From: Candidatus Aenigmatarchaeota archaeon
Lineage (GTDB): Archaea > Aenigmatarchaeota > Aenigmatarchaeia > QMZS01
Assembly (NCBI GenBank): GCA_021163805.1
Contig: JAGGTL010000057.1
Location: 1 to 22,647, forward strand
Length of the DNA: 22,647 nucleotides
Reading direction: 5' to 3'
The position numbers and the translations under genes were made by a program. Positions 14,862 to 22,078 of the stretch are shown here, in pieces (the stretch's first letter is position 1; every line of letters begins with the position of its first letter). The notes beneath the pieces are model-generated. The model was not told the origin of the DNA. It searched no databases and saw only the letters and a list, made by a program, of their open reading frames with translations.

Positions 14862-15869
14862 ATGAAAGTAGCAATAAATGGTTTTGGAAGGATTGGTAGA
14901 AATTTTTTCAGAAGTTCTCTAAAGGATAAGGAATTTCTGGAAAAGTTTGAAATCGTTGCGGTGAATGATTTGACCGATGCAAAAACCTTAGCACATCTTT
15001 TGAAATATGATTCCGTCCACGGGGTTTTGAAAAATAAAATTGAAGTGGGAGAGAAGGGAATTATAGTTGATGGAAAAGAAATCAGAGTGCTTGCCGAGAG
15101 GAATCCCGAAAATTTACCCTGGAAAGATCTGGGAATTGACGTTGTTCTGGAATCAACAGGTTTATTCAGAGACAGAGTAAATGCGGGAAAACACATCGTT
15201 GCAGGGGCAAAAAGAGTTATAATTTCCGCTCCACCAAAAGGAGATCAATATATTAAACAGATTGTTCTTGGAGTAAATGAAGATACCTTTGATAAAAACA
15301 ATCCGGAAGATTCAATAATTTCAATGGCAAGTTGCACAACAAACTGCCTGGCTCCAATGGTTAAAGTTTTAAATGATAATTTTGGAATTGAACAGGGATT
15401 TATGACAACGGTGCATGCCTATACGAATGATCAGAAAATACTTGATTTGCCCCATAAAGATTTAAGAAGGGCAAGGGCTTGCGCATTATCGCTAATTCCA
15501 ACAACAACAGGAGCGGCAAAGGCAATAGGAGAAGTTATTCCAGAGGTGAGAGGAAAGTTGGATGGCATTGCAATTAGAGCCCCAGTAGCAGACGGTTCGA
15601 TAACAGATTTAGTTGTCAATCTGAAAAAAGAAACAACTGCTGAGGAGATAAACAAAAAATTCAAGGAAGAGGCAGAAAAATTGAGAGGAATTCTTGAATA
15701 TACTGAAGAGCCGATTGTTAGCGTAGATGTTGTTGGAAATTCAGCATCCTGCATTTTTGATGCTTTATCAACAAAAGTGATCGGAAAACAGGCAAAAGTT
15801 CTCGGATGGTATGATAATGAATTTGGTTATTCTTGCAGACTGGTTGATTTGATGAAATTTATTTTTTAA
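14862..15869 (+). CDS. gap: Glyceraldehyde-3-phosphate dehydrogenase, class I (bacterial type)
   Basis: NAD-dependent oxidation and phosphorylation of glyceraldehyde 3-phosphate; cytosolic. 335 residues, matching bacterial/eukaryal GapA rather than the distinct archaeal class II enzyme. NAD-binding INGFGRIGR is at residues 5-13 and AVNDL at 33-37. The nucleophile C158 lies in SMASCTTNCLAP, where Asn usually follows the Ser but here is Met155. The base is H185 in TTVHAYTND. Later landmarks are LRRARA, TTTGAAKAIGEVIPE and GWYDNEFGYSCR. An upstream in-frame ATG at 14817 would add 15 residues before the universal start, so ATG 14862 is chosen. Bacterial-type GAPDH in an archaeon suggests past gene transfer; codon use looks no different from the neighbours. 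Confidence 0.96.
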   Translation: MKVAINGFGRIGRNFFRSSLKDKEFLEKFEIVAVNDLTDAKTLAHLLKYDSVHGVLKNKIEVGEKGIIVDGKEIRVLAERNPENLPWKDLGIDVVLESTGLFRDRVNAGKHIVAGAKRVIISAPPKGDQYIKQIVLGVNEDTFDKNNPEDSIISMASCTTNCLAPMVKVLNDNFGIEQGFMTTVHAYTNDQKILDLPHKDLRRARACALSLIPTTTGAAKAIGEVIPEVRGKLDGIAIRAPVADGSITDLVVNLKKETTAEEINKKFKEEAEKLRGILEYTEEPIVSVDVVGNSASCIFDALSTKVIGKQAKVLGWYDNEFGYSCRLVDLMKFIF

Positions 15870-15969
15870 TATATTTTTTTACAAATTAACCTCAAGTGTT
15901 TCTTCTTAAACCTGTCTGCTCAATATTCCCCTTTGAATTCAAATCTGTTTTTCAAATTACCGTGAGAGA

Positions 15970-16287
15970 TTAGCTGTACTCTCTCCAGGTATAACCGCAT
16001 TTGGTGCATTTATAAAATCTCGTTGGCGGTTCATCTATACTTCTCGTTTGTTGAATCCACCAGAATGCTTCTTTGTTTCCGCATTTAGGACATTGATTTT
16101 CGGTAATGGGTAAATTTTCTTCTTTTTTATCAATAATTTTAATATTGTTTTCCGCATGGACTTTTTCTCCGACTTTAATATCTGTTCCCTTGTCATATTT
16201 TCTGCCGCAATTTCTGCATACAAATACAACACGATTCTTGGTCTTCTTTGGAATCAAAATCCCCCCGCATTTTTTACAGAATTCCAT
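15970..16287 (-). CDS. tfs: Transcription factor S (RNA cleavage factor, TFIIS/RPB9-like)
   Basis: Rescues backtracked RNA polymerase by stimulating transcript cleavage. 105 residues. The N-terminal zinc ribbon has C4, C7, C24, C27 (CKKCGG...CRNCGRK). The C-terminal ribbon has C66, C69, C94, C97 (CPKCGN...CTKCG). The catalytic acidic pair, D85 and E86, sits in QTRSIDEPPTRFY; most relatives read RSADEP. With DE present it should be cleavage-active rather than an inhibitory paralogue. It starts 2 nt after the signal peptidase stop, so the two genes are cotranscribed. Confidence 0.95.
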   Translation of the reverse strand: MEFCKKCGGILIPKKTKNRVVFVCRNCGRKYDKGTDIKVGEKVHAENNIKIIDKKEENLPITENQCPKCGNKEAFWWIQQTRSIDEPPTRFYKCTKCGYTWREYS

Positions 16288-16289
16288 TT

Positions 16290-16745
16290 TTATATACCAA
16301 AAACTTTAAATATAAGATATCTTGGATATCCCAAATAGGGAATTTTTGCTTTTACAACGCATATAATTTGCCCCTCAGTCACAGGAGGATCTCTTATCTT
16401 ATTATTATCCCCCTTAATAGTATAACAGGTCTCATTTTCAATTTTTATTTTCCATGGATTGGCTCCTCTACAATAACTATCGTTTATTCCAATTACTCTG
16501 TGGATTATTGGATATTTTCTTATGCCTGAATATATAACGACCTCATTTATTTTTGGTTTTCCTTTCATGCAAACAATTAAATCTCCAGGTTTCATATTTG
16601 GGAGCATTGAGTTAGAAACTACAACATCTACCGGATGAGAAGTTCCCAAAACAACACCCAAAAGTTGGTAGAAAATAAACACTCCAACCACTGTAAGAAC
16701 AATATCCCAATATTTAAATTGTTTCAGAGCTTTTATAGCTATCAT
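16290..16745 (-). CDS. Signal peptidase I, archaeal/ER type
   Basis: Removes Sec signal peptides at the outer face of the membrane. 151 residues, with one N-terminal membrane helix (about residues 15-34) followed by the S26 peptidase domain. The nucleophile is S46 in NSMLPNMKPGD, with H82 in IIHRVI and D113 in IKGDNN, plus D119 in RDPP. A histidine replaces the bacterial lysine, as in the SEC11 and archaeal enzymes. A shorter domain II than in bacteria also fits. It is the first gene of the operon with TFS and works with the SecD protein encoded later in the window. Confidence 0.93.
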   Translation of the reverse strand: MIAIKALKQFKYWDIVLTVVGVFIFYQLLGVVLGTSHPVDVVVSNSMLPNMKPGDLIVCMKGKPKINEVVIYSGIRKYPIIHRVIGINDSYCRGANPWKIKIENETCYTIKGDNNKIRDPPVTEGQIICVVKAKIPYLGYPRYLIFKVFGI

Positions 16746-16817
16746 TTTATAAATAGATATACAAAAAACTTTATATACTCCAAAACTTATATCTCTTCAT
16801 CTGAATAAAACTTAAAA

Positions 16818-16986
16818 TGAGCCCGGCGCGATTCGAATTCGCGGAAACTCAAAACAGTTTTATTGAGTCAAATATAGTATGTTTGAGAACAAAACTGATA
16901 AGTCTCACGCGCGACCTACTGGTTAAGAGCCAGTCGCTCTACCAGATTGCTCTAAGCTTTTTCCAACTTAACTGAGCTACGGGCCC
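16818..16986 (-). tRNA. tRNA-Lys(CTT) with a 25-nt D-loop intron and a 70-nt T-arm intron
   Basis: On the minus strand the acceptor GGGCCCG (16986-16980) pairs with CGGGCTC (16825-16819, one G-U), discriminator A at 16818. Anticodon stem ACTGG/CCAGT, loop CTCTTAA, anticodon CTT, no intron there. The D-loop intron is 16947-16971: exon GCTC pairs with intron GAGC, cuts AG^T and AA^T, inner stem TAAG/CTTA; the joined arm is GCTC AGTCTGGTA GAGC. The T-arm intron is 16838-16907: exon CGCG pairs with intron CGCG, cuts CG^T and AA^T. Inside it GAGACT pairs with AGTTTC and CAGTTTT with AAAACTG. The joined loop is TTCGAAT. Mature length 74 nt. Confidence 0.93.
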
Positions 16987-17023
16987 ATAGAATTATTAAA
17001 ATTTTAATTTTAATTTAAATTAT

Positions 17024-17178
17024 GCCTTGGTAGTCTAGTGGTCTAGGATACTGGCCTGTCAAGCCAGCGACCCGGGTGATCCGTTCTTTTAAACAAAAAG
17101 AACGCTCAAACGAAAGAAAACTTAAAATTGCGCTTCGCGATATGTTTATGATTGGGTATTCAAATCCCGGCCAAGGCG
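17024..17178 (+). tRNA. tRNA-Asp(GTC) with an 82-nt T-arm intron
   Basis: Acceptor GCCTTGG (17024-17030) pairs with CCAAGGC (17171-17177), discriminator G17178 as expected for Asp. Anticodon stem CTGGC/GCCAG, loop CTGTCAA, anticodon GTC at 17058-17060, no intron there. The T stem CCGGG (17072-17076) pairs with CCCGG (17166-17170). Between them an intron at 17077-17158 is removed to give TTCAAAT. Exon CCCG pairs with intron TGGG (one G-U), cuts GG^T and TA^T. The intron contains a perfect 9-bp hairpin, CGTTCTTTT (17082-17090) with AAAAGAACG (17096-17104). Mature length 73 nt. It is divergent from tRNA-Lys, with 37 bp of pure promoter-like A/T between them. Confidence 0.93.
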
Positions 17179-17215
17179 AATAATTTTTATTAAAATTTTT
17201 AAATGATTATATTAA

Positions 17216-17719
17216 ATGGCGGGAAAGAAAATATTGCCTCTAAAAAGAAGGAGAGAAAATAAAACGGATTACAGAGCCAGATTGGCCCTATTGAAATCCG
17301 GAAAACCGAGAGTGGTTGTAAGAATAAGCAATAAATATATCATTTTGCAACTTGTTGAATATAATTCCTCAGACAAAACAAAAATCTCATATTTATCAAA
17401 AAAATTATCTGAGTTTGGCTGGGAAGGTTCAAAAAAGAATTTATCCGCAGCTTATTTATCAGGTCTGATTTTTGGATTAATCTGCAAAAAGAATAAAATA
17501 AAAGAAGGTATTTTGGATATTGGCATAAGAAGGGTAACAAAAGGAAATAAAGTTTTTTCTGTATTAAAAGGCTGTCTGGATGGAGGTCTTGAGATTCCCC
17601 ACTCTGAAAAGAATTTTCCATCTGAAGACAGAATAACGGGAAGTCATCTCTCCGAGGAAAAAACGAGAATATTTAATGAAGTAAAACAAAAAATATTGGA
17701 TAAATATGCAAAAAAATAA
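17216..17719 (+). CDS. rpl18: Large ribosomal subunit protein uL18
   Basis: Binds 5S rRNA and with L5 and L21e forms the central protuberance. 167 residues, archaeal form. It shows RRRRENKTDYRARLALLKSG near the start (residues 10-29, read in pieces), then PRVVVRISNKYIILQLVEY, LSAAYLSGLIFG, DIGIRRVTKGNKVF and LKGCLDGGLEIPHSEKNFPSEDRI. Order L18 then S5 is the classic archaeal spc-type order, though L19e and L32e do not precede it here: tRNA-Asp does. The TATA-rich region 17186-17206 supplies the promoter. Confidence 0.96.
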   Translation: MAGKKILPLKRRRENKTDYRARLALLKSGKPRVVVRISNKYIILQLVEYNSSDKTKISYLSKKLSEFGWEGSKKNLSAAYLSGLIFGLICKKNKIKEGILDIGIRRVTKGNKVFSVLKGCLDGGLEIPHSEKNFPSEDRITGSHLSEEKTRIFNEVKQKILDKYAKK

Positions 17720-18509
17720 AAAATCAGATTTGGAAGATGAAAGAATGGAAAAGGAAAAAGAGGTAGTGGCGGAGTCTACCGAAAATCAAAAAGAAGAGAA
17801 AGTTATGGAAGAAATATTAGAGGATGAAATAAATATTGAATCTGAAAAGACAGAAGAAGAGAATAATTTAGAAAAAGAGGTCTGGATTCCAAAAACAAAA
17901 CTTGGCAATCTTGTAAAGGAAGGAAAAATTACCCTAGAAGACATTTTCAGATTCGGATATAAAATAAGAGAACCGGAAATTATAGATGCTTTAATTACAC
18001 CCCTAGAAGAAGATATTATTTATATCGGAGGCAGTCCGGGAAAAGGAGGGGGAATTCAGAGAAGAGCTGCTCGTAGAACAGTAAGAATTCATAAATCGGG
18101 AAGAAGGATAAATTTATCCGCCATGGTAATAGTCGGGAACAAAAATGGTTATCTCGGAGTAGGTTTCGGCAGAGCACCTACAAACAAGGAGGCAATAAAA
18201 AAAGCTGCAAGAAATGCAAGATTGAATATATTTCCCGTTAGAAGAGGATGCGGTTCTCCAGAATGCAAGTGCGGTGAAGAACATTCCATACCGTTCACAG
18301 TTGTTGGAAAAACCGGCTCCGTCGTAGTAAAATTGATGCCCGCGCCAAGAGGTTTGAATCTCTGTGCTCCAGATGAAATAAAAAAAATATTCAGACTTGC
18401 GGGAATAAAAGATATCAGAATGAAATCCAGAGGACAAACTGGAACAAGATTAAATTTTATCTATGCTGTAGAAAACGCTTTAAAAAATTTGAATAAGATG
18501 AAGTTGTAA
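17706..18509 (+). CDS. rps5: Small ribosomal subunit protein uS5 with an acidic N-terminal extension
   Basis: 30S protein at the decoding side, part of the mRNA entry channel. The conserved part begins around residue 60 (VWIPKTKLGNLVKEGKI) and continues with RRAARRTVRIHKSGRRINLS, the RNA-binding double-stranded fold AMVIVGNKNGYLGVGFGRA and KSRGQTGTRLNF. Before it lie about 58 residues rich in Glu and Lys, absent from the usual 210-residue archaeal S5. ATG 17706 overlaps the L18 gene by 14 nt; a second ATG at 17745 would shorten the extension by 13 residues and is an equally reasonable start. A cysteine group CGSPECKCGEEH (about residues 179-190) resembles a short metal knuckle that occurs in archaeal S5. 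Confidence 0.94.
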   Translation: MQKNKKSDLEDERMEKEKEVVAESTENQKEEKVMEEILEDEINIESEKTEEENNLEKEVWIPKTKLGNLVKEGKITLEDIFRFGYKIREPEIIDALITPLEEDIIYIGGSPGKGGGIQRRAARRTVRIHKSGRRINLSAMVIVGNKNGYLGVGFGRAPTNKEAIKKAARNARLNIFPVRRGCGSPECKCGEEHSIPFTVVGKTGSVVVKLMPAPRGLNLCAPDEIKKIFRLAGIKDIRMKSRGQTGTRLNFIYAVENALKNLNKMKL

Positions 18510-18580
18510 AAATCGATAAAAATAGATAACAGCATAATTTATAATATTTGCAAAGGAAGGATGAAGAAAATTTTGATAAA

Positions 18581-18588
18581 TTAAATAA
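18581..18588 (+). promoter_or_regulatory. TATA box for the Memo-family gene
   Basis: The sequence ttaaataa ends 18 nt before the ATG at 18606 (centre about -21), consistent with a leaderless mRNA. Confidence 0.5.
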
Positions 18589-18605
18589 CTTAAAAAGGCT
18601 TAATT

Positions 18606-19427
18606 ATGCGAATTCCCTCTTTTGCGGGAACCTTTTATCCGGATACAAAAAAAGAACTTCTCTCGGAACTGAATTTATTATTCCGGGAAAAAACAGAATA
18701 CTATAATAATGCTCTCGGGATAATTGTTCCACATGCAGGATATGTTTATTCCGGAAAAGTTGCCGCAAAAACCTATAAAGCGATTTCCGGGATAAGCAAG
18801 AGAAGGTTTGTTATTCTGGGGGTTGACCATTCCGGATTTAATATCGTTGCAACTTCAAAACTTGACTGGCTGACCCCTTTGGGAATAACCAAAAATGACA
18901 AAGAATTTGTAAATAAACTGATAAAAGAAAATTCGGTTATAAGAAATGAAACTGCAATGATGGAAGAACATTCGATTGAAGTACAGTTGCCTTTTCTTCA
19001 ATATATTTTTAAAGATTTTAAATTTGCTCCTATACAATTGCCCGTTCTTTCTTATAAAAAAATTCTCGAACTCAGAGATATTTTAATAAGCGAAGATCAT
19101 TTTTTCATTGCTTCTTCAGATTTCACTCATTATGGAATTAATTATCAATTCGTCCCCAGAGAGAGTTTTCAGAATCCTTTAGATTATGTTAAAAAACTGG
19201 ATGAAGAAATTATAAAAATTATATTAGAATTTGATGGAAAAAAATTTTATGATTTTATTGTGCAAAAAAATTTAACTGTTTGTGGTTTTATCCCCATCGC
19301 CCTGTTACTTGAAATTACAAAAAAATTGGGGGGTAAAAAAATAAAAAAAATATGTTATGATACTTCTTTCTCTTCATCTGGCGATATTTCCAATATTGTC
19401 GGTTACTCTGGACTGATTATTTATTAG
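18606..19427 (+). CDS. MEMO1 family protein
   Basis: 273 residues, cytosolic, related to human MEMO1 and the AmmeMemoRadiSam system B protein; fold similar to class III extradiol dioxygenases. The conserved start is RIPSFAGTFYP. Putative metal-binding residues are H43 in VPHAGYVYSG, H75 in GVDHSG, H175 in SSDFTHYG and C226 in TVCGF, which match the metal-binding set described for human MEMO1. EEHSIEVQLPFLQ (H122) is also conserved. The biochemical role in archaea is unsettled; neither AMMECR1 nor a radical-SAM partner is in this window. Its stop codon overlaps by four bases that of the convergent TrmB gene. Confidence 0.93.
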   Translation: MRIPSFAGTFYPDTKKELLSELNLLFREKTEYYNNALGIIVPHAGYVYSGKVAAKTYKAISGISKRRFVILGVDHSGFNIVATSKLDWLTPLGITKNDKEFVNKLIKENSVIRNETAMMEEHSIEVQLPFLQYIFKDFKFAPIQLPVLSYKKILELRDILISEDHFFIASSDFTHYGINYQFVPRESFQNPLDYVKKLDEEIIKIILEFDGKKFYDFIVQKNLTVCGFIPIALLLEITKKLGGKKIKKICYDTSFSSSGDISNIVGYSGLIIY

Positions 19428-20242
19428 TTAATTTCGTTTGCTTTCTCCCACATATGATTAAACATGGGTTCCATCAAATCTTTGGCAACATGCGGGCTGT
19501 TTGTCCAAAAAGCTGTTTCCTGCGAAGGTTCAATTTCCCTATCATTTATCAAACCAAGAAGAATATGCTTTCCGTCAAAAATATGAAGTTTTCCAATCGG
19601 AGAATTCATTCCGCTTATATCCCTTATTTTTGCATAGGAAGAAAGTTCCCGGACAAATTCTCTGTTTTTGTTCGTTATGGGCGCAATAATTTTTATATCC
19701 ACATTTTTCTTTTTTAACCTATTCAAATATTTTATATTATAACTCAAATCTTCGAGACCTTTTTCTGAAGTAAGGATATTTGCATATTTATCCGTCCTTA
19801 AAAGCAACATCCTTATCTGCTGTCTTATCTTATCATTGGATTTGATAATTCCGCTGAAATTTTCTGGTGAAATCAGTTTCAAATCTTTTTTAAAAATTGA
19901 AAGCAGTTCTTTCATTATGTCGCTTTTCTTTAATTCTTCCAGTCTCTCAATTGCTCTTTCGGATTCTTCTTTGATATTTTTTTTCATATTCTCAAAGGCG
20001 TCTCTGGGATCAATGGCAACATATTTAAAAGGGCTTCCATGCTGAACAATTACAAAACCTTTATGTTCTAGAGATTCAAGAACGTCATAAACTCTCGCTC
20101 TTGGAACTCCCGACAATTCGGAGAGTTCAGTTGCAGTTGCAACCTTCTTTATCAGCAAAGCCGTATACAAATTTCTTTCATAAAGATTTAAACCAATTCC
20201 ACGCAACCCTTCAAGAACCTTTCTTTGGACTGGTACAACCAT
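19424..20242 (-). CDS. TrmB-family transcriptional regulator
   Basis: 272 residues. An N-terminal winged helix (residues 10-75) reads LRGIGLNLYERNLYTALL, ATELSELSGVPRARVYDVLESLEHKGFVIV and the wing GSPFKYVAIDP, which is the TrmB signature. A coiled-coil linker follows (about residues 83-110). The C-terminal domain (about 115-272) has the TrmB effector-domain pattern, ending KDLMEPMFNHMWEKA. In Thermococcales TrmB-family proteins control sugar uptake and glycolysis; here no sugar genes adjoin, so the ligand and targets are unknown. With GAPDH and triosephosphate isomerase nearby, a glycolytic role is possible but not shown. A TATA box lies about 25 nt upstream. Confidence 0.92.
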   Translation of the reverse strand: MVVPVQRKVLEGLRGIGLNLYERNLYTALLIKKVATATELSELSGVPRARVYDVLESLEHKGFVIVQHGSPFKYVAIDPRDAFENMKKNIKEESERAIERLEELKKSDIMKELLSIFKKDLKLISPENFSGIIKSNDKIRQQIRMLLLRTDKYANILTSEKGLEDLSYNIKYLNRLKKKNVDIKIIAPITNKNREFVRELSSYAKIRDISGMNSPIGKLHIFDGKHILLGLINDREIEPSQETAFWTNSPHVAKDLMEPMFNHMWEKANEIN

Positions 20243-20262
20243 AGTATAATTAGTAATTAAAC

Positions 20263-20270
20263 TTTAAATA
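20263..20270 (-). promoter_or_regulatory. TATA box for the TrmB-family gene
   Basis: On the minus strand tatttaaa is centred about 25 nt before the start codon at 20242. Confidence 0.55.
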
Positions 20271-20360
20271 CCTGGTTAAAATGGCTTCTTTTTAAAAATT
20301 TTGGATATCTGCCAAATATGAAATAAATAACTTCCTTTAATTTTTAATAAAATTTTATAA

Positions 20361-22064
20361 ATGGGTCTTAAAAAATTATTGTTAAAATGGCAGATTTTAT
20401 TGTTAATTTTTTTTATAATTCTATCTATAGTTGCAATAAATCCAAAACCCGGCAGAACAGGAGTTGTAATAACTTCAATTGGAGATGGAGCATTCTATGG
20501 AAAAATAGATCCCGGTACAGAAATATATTCTGCAAATATTATCGGTCAAAAAGTCAAAGAAATAAATAGTTTGAATGATCTGCTCCAGTTTCAAGGTTCG
20601 AAGGGATATTTAAATCTAAATACGGACAGAGGAAACAAAAAAATTAGACTGGAAGGAAATGAAATATTCAATATATCTGTTGAAAAAATCAAGAATAACA
20701 ATCTGAAATTCGGTCTGGATATCGAAGGAGGCATCAGAGCATTACTTGAACCGGTAAATATCAGTTCAGAAGAAAATAAAACAAATATCTCAATTTCAGA
20801 GATTATTTCAATTCTGGAGACGAGAATAAATGTATATGGATTGAGACAGGCCGAATTCAGAAAATTGAAGATTGGAGATAAAAATCTGATAATGATTCAG
20901 ATTGCAGGAGGCAATAAAAAAGAAATAGAAGATTTGTTGTCAAAAAGGGGAGAGTTTGACGCCGTAATACCAATGACCCTAAAAAATGGAGCGTATTTCA
21001 AATTGGGAAAATTCACAGAAGGAAAAAATGAGGAATTTAAAGTGGAAATACTTAATAATTCCATAAAAATAAATGATAAGATTTATTATCCAAATGAAAC
21101 TTTTTATCTGAAGGGAATCAAATTTAAAATAAGAAATCTCACAGAAAAACAGGTTGTTCTGGACGGATTTGTTTATAGCAGTAAAGATATAAAAGAAGTG
21201 GGCATTCCTCCACAGTATAATTATATAGGAAGAGCTCAAGGAGGGGGATATAGATTTCAGTTTGGCATTATAATTACTTCAACAGGTGCGAAAAAATTTG
21301 CAGAGATAACTCAAAATCTTAATAGAGTGATTGGTCCGCAGGGAGAAAGTTATTTATCTGAAAAAATACATTTTTATTTGGATAATAAGGAAACCGATGC
21401 TTTGAATATTGCTGGAGATTTGAAAGGCAGAGAAATTACAAATCCTGTAATAACCGGATATGGAAAAACAAAAGAAGAAGCAATTAAAAATCAAAACAGT
21501 TTGAAAGCGGTTCTGAAATCCGGAAATTTGCCCGTAAAAATAAGAATTGTTTCAATAGACGAATTGAGTGCAACTCTAGGAAGGAATTATCTTTATTTGA
21601 TAGCTTTGGCAGGAATAATTACAATTCTGTTGGTAAGTTCGGTAATCTTTGTGAGATATAGAAATTTAAAGATTTCTCTTGGAGTAATTATTACAATGTT
21701 TTCGGAAGTTATAATTATTCTCGGTTTTGCCGCTCTGACGAGATGGAATTTATCCTCTTTGGCTCTGGCAGGAATTGTTGCCTCGATTGGTTTTGGCGTT
21801 GACGACCAGATTTTAATTATAGATGAAACGAAAAAGAAAAAAGAAAGATATACGATAAGAGAGGGTTTAAAGAGAGCCTTTTTTATGATTTTTGGATCTG
21901 GAATAACAACAATTTTTGCAATGCTGCCCATTTTAATTACCGGATTTGGAGTTTACAAGGAAATTGCGGGATTTGCTTTGACAACAATAGTTGGAGTTCT
22001 CGTTGGGATTCTGATTACAAGACCAGCATTCAGCAAATATGTCGAATATATTCTGGAAAAATAA
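20361..22064 (+). CDS. secD: SecD, protein-export membrane protein
   Basis: Assists Sec-dependent export, probably using the proton gradient, at the outer face of the membrane. 567 residues. There is one N-terminal helix (about 9-27), a large external P1 region with LKFGLDIEGGIRALLEP (about residues 115-131) and ILETRINVYGLRQAEFRK (about 150-167), then five C-terminal helices from about residue 405. The pore-helix motif GVDDQILIIDETKKKKE and the later GSGITTIFAMLPIL are intact. It is longer than many archaeal SecD proteins because of extra loops in P1. SecF, normally adjacent, is not found on either side. The signal peptidase of this window acts on the same pathway. Confidence 0.95.
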   Translation: MGLKKLLLKWQILLLIFFIILSIVAINPKPGRTGVVITSIGDGAFYGKIDPGTEIYSANIIGQKVKEINSLNDLLQFQGSKGYLNLNTDRGNKKIRLEGNEIFNISVEKIKNNNLKFGLDIEGGIRALLEPVNISSEENKTNISISEIISILETRINVYGLRQAEFRKLKIGDKNLIMIQIAGGNKKEIEDLLSKRGEFDAVIPMTLKNGAYFKLGKFTEGKNEEFKVEILNNSIKINDKIYYPNETFYLKGIKFKIRNLTEKQVVLDGFVYSSKDIKEVGIPPQYNYIGRAQGGGYRFQFGIIITSTGAKKFAEITQNLNRVIGPQGESYLSEKIHFYLDNKETDALNIAGDLKGREITNPVITGYGKTKEEAIKNQNSLKAVLKSGNLPVKIRIVSIDELSATLGRNYLYLIALAGIITILLVSSVIFVRYRNLKISLGVIITMFSEVIIILGFAALTRWNLSSLALAGIVASIGFGVDDQILIIDETKKKKERYTIREGLKRAFFMIFGSGITTIFAMLPILITGFGVYKEIAGFALTTIVGVLVGILITRPAFSKYVEYILEK

Positions 22065-22078
22065 ATTAAGAATTTTTC

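Noticed and set aside
14765..15196. A 143-codon frame antisense to GAPDH
   Set aside because: It mirrors the well-conserved GAPDH coding sequence and has no family resemblance; a shadow of the real gene.
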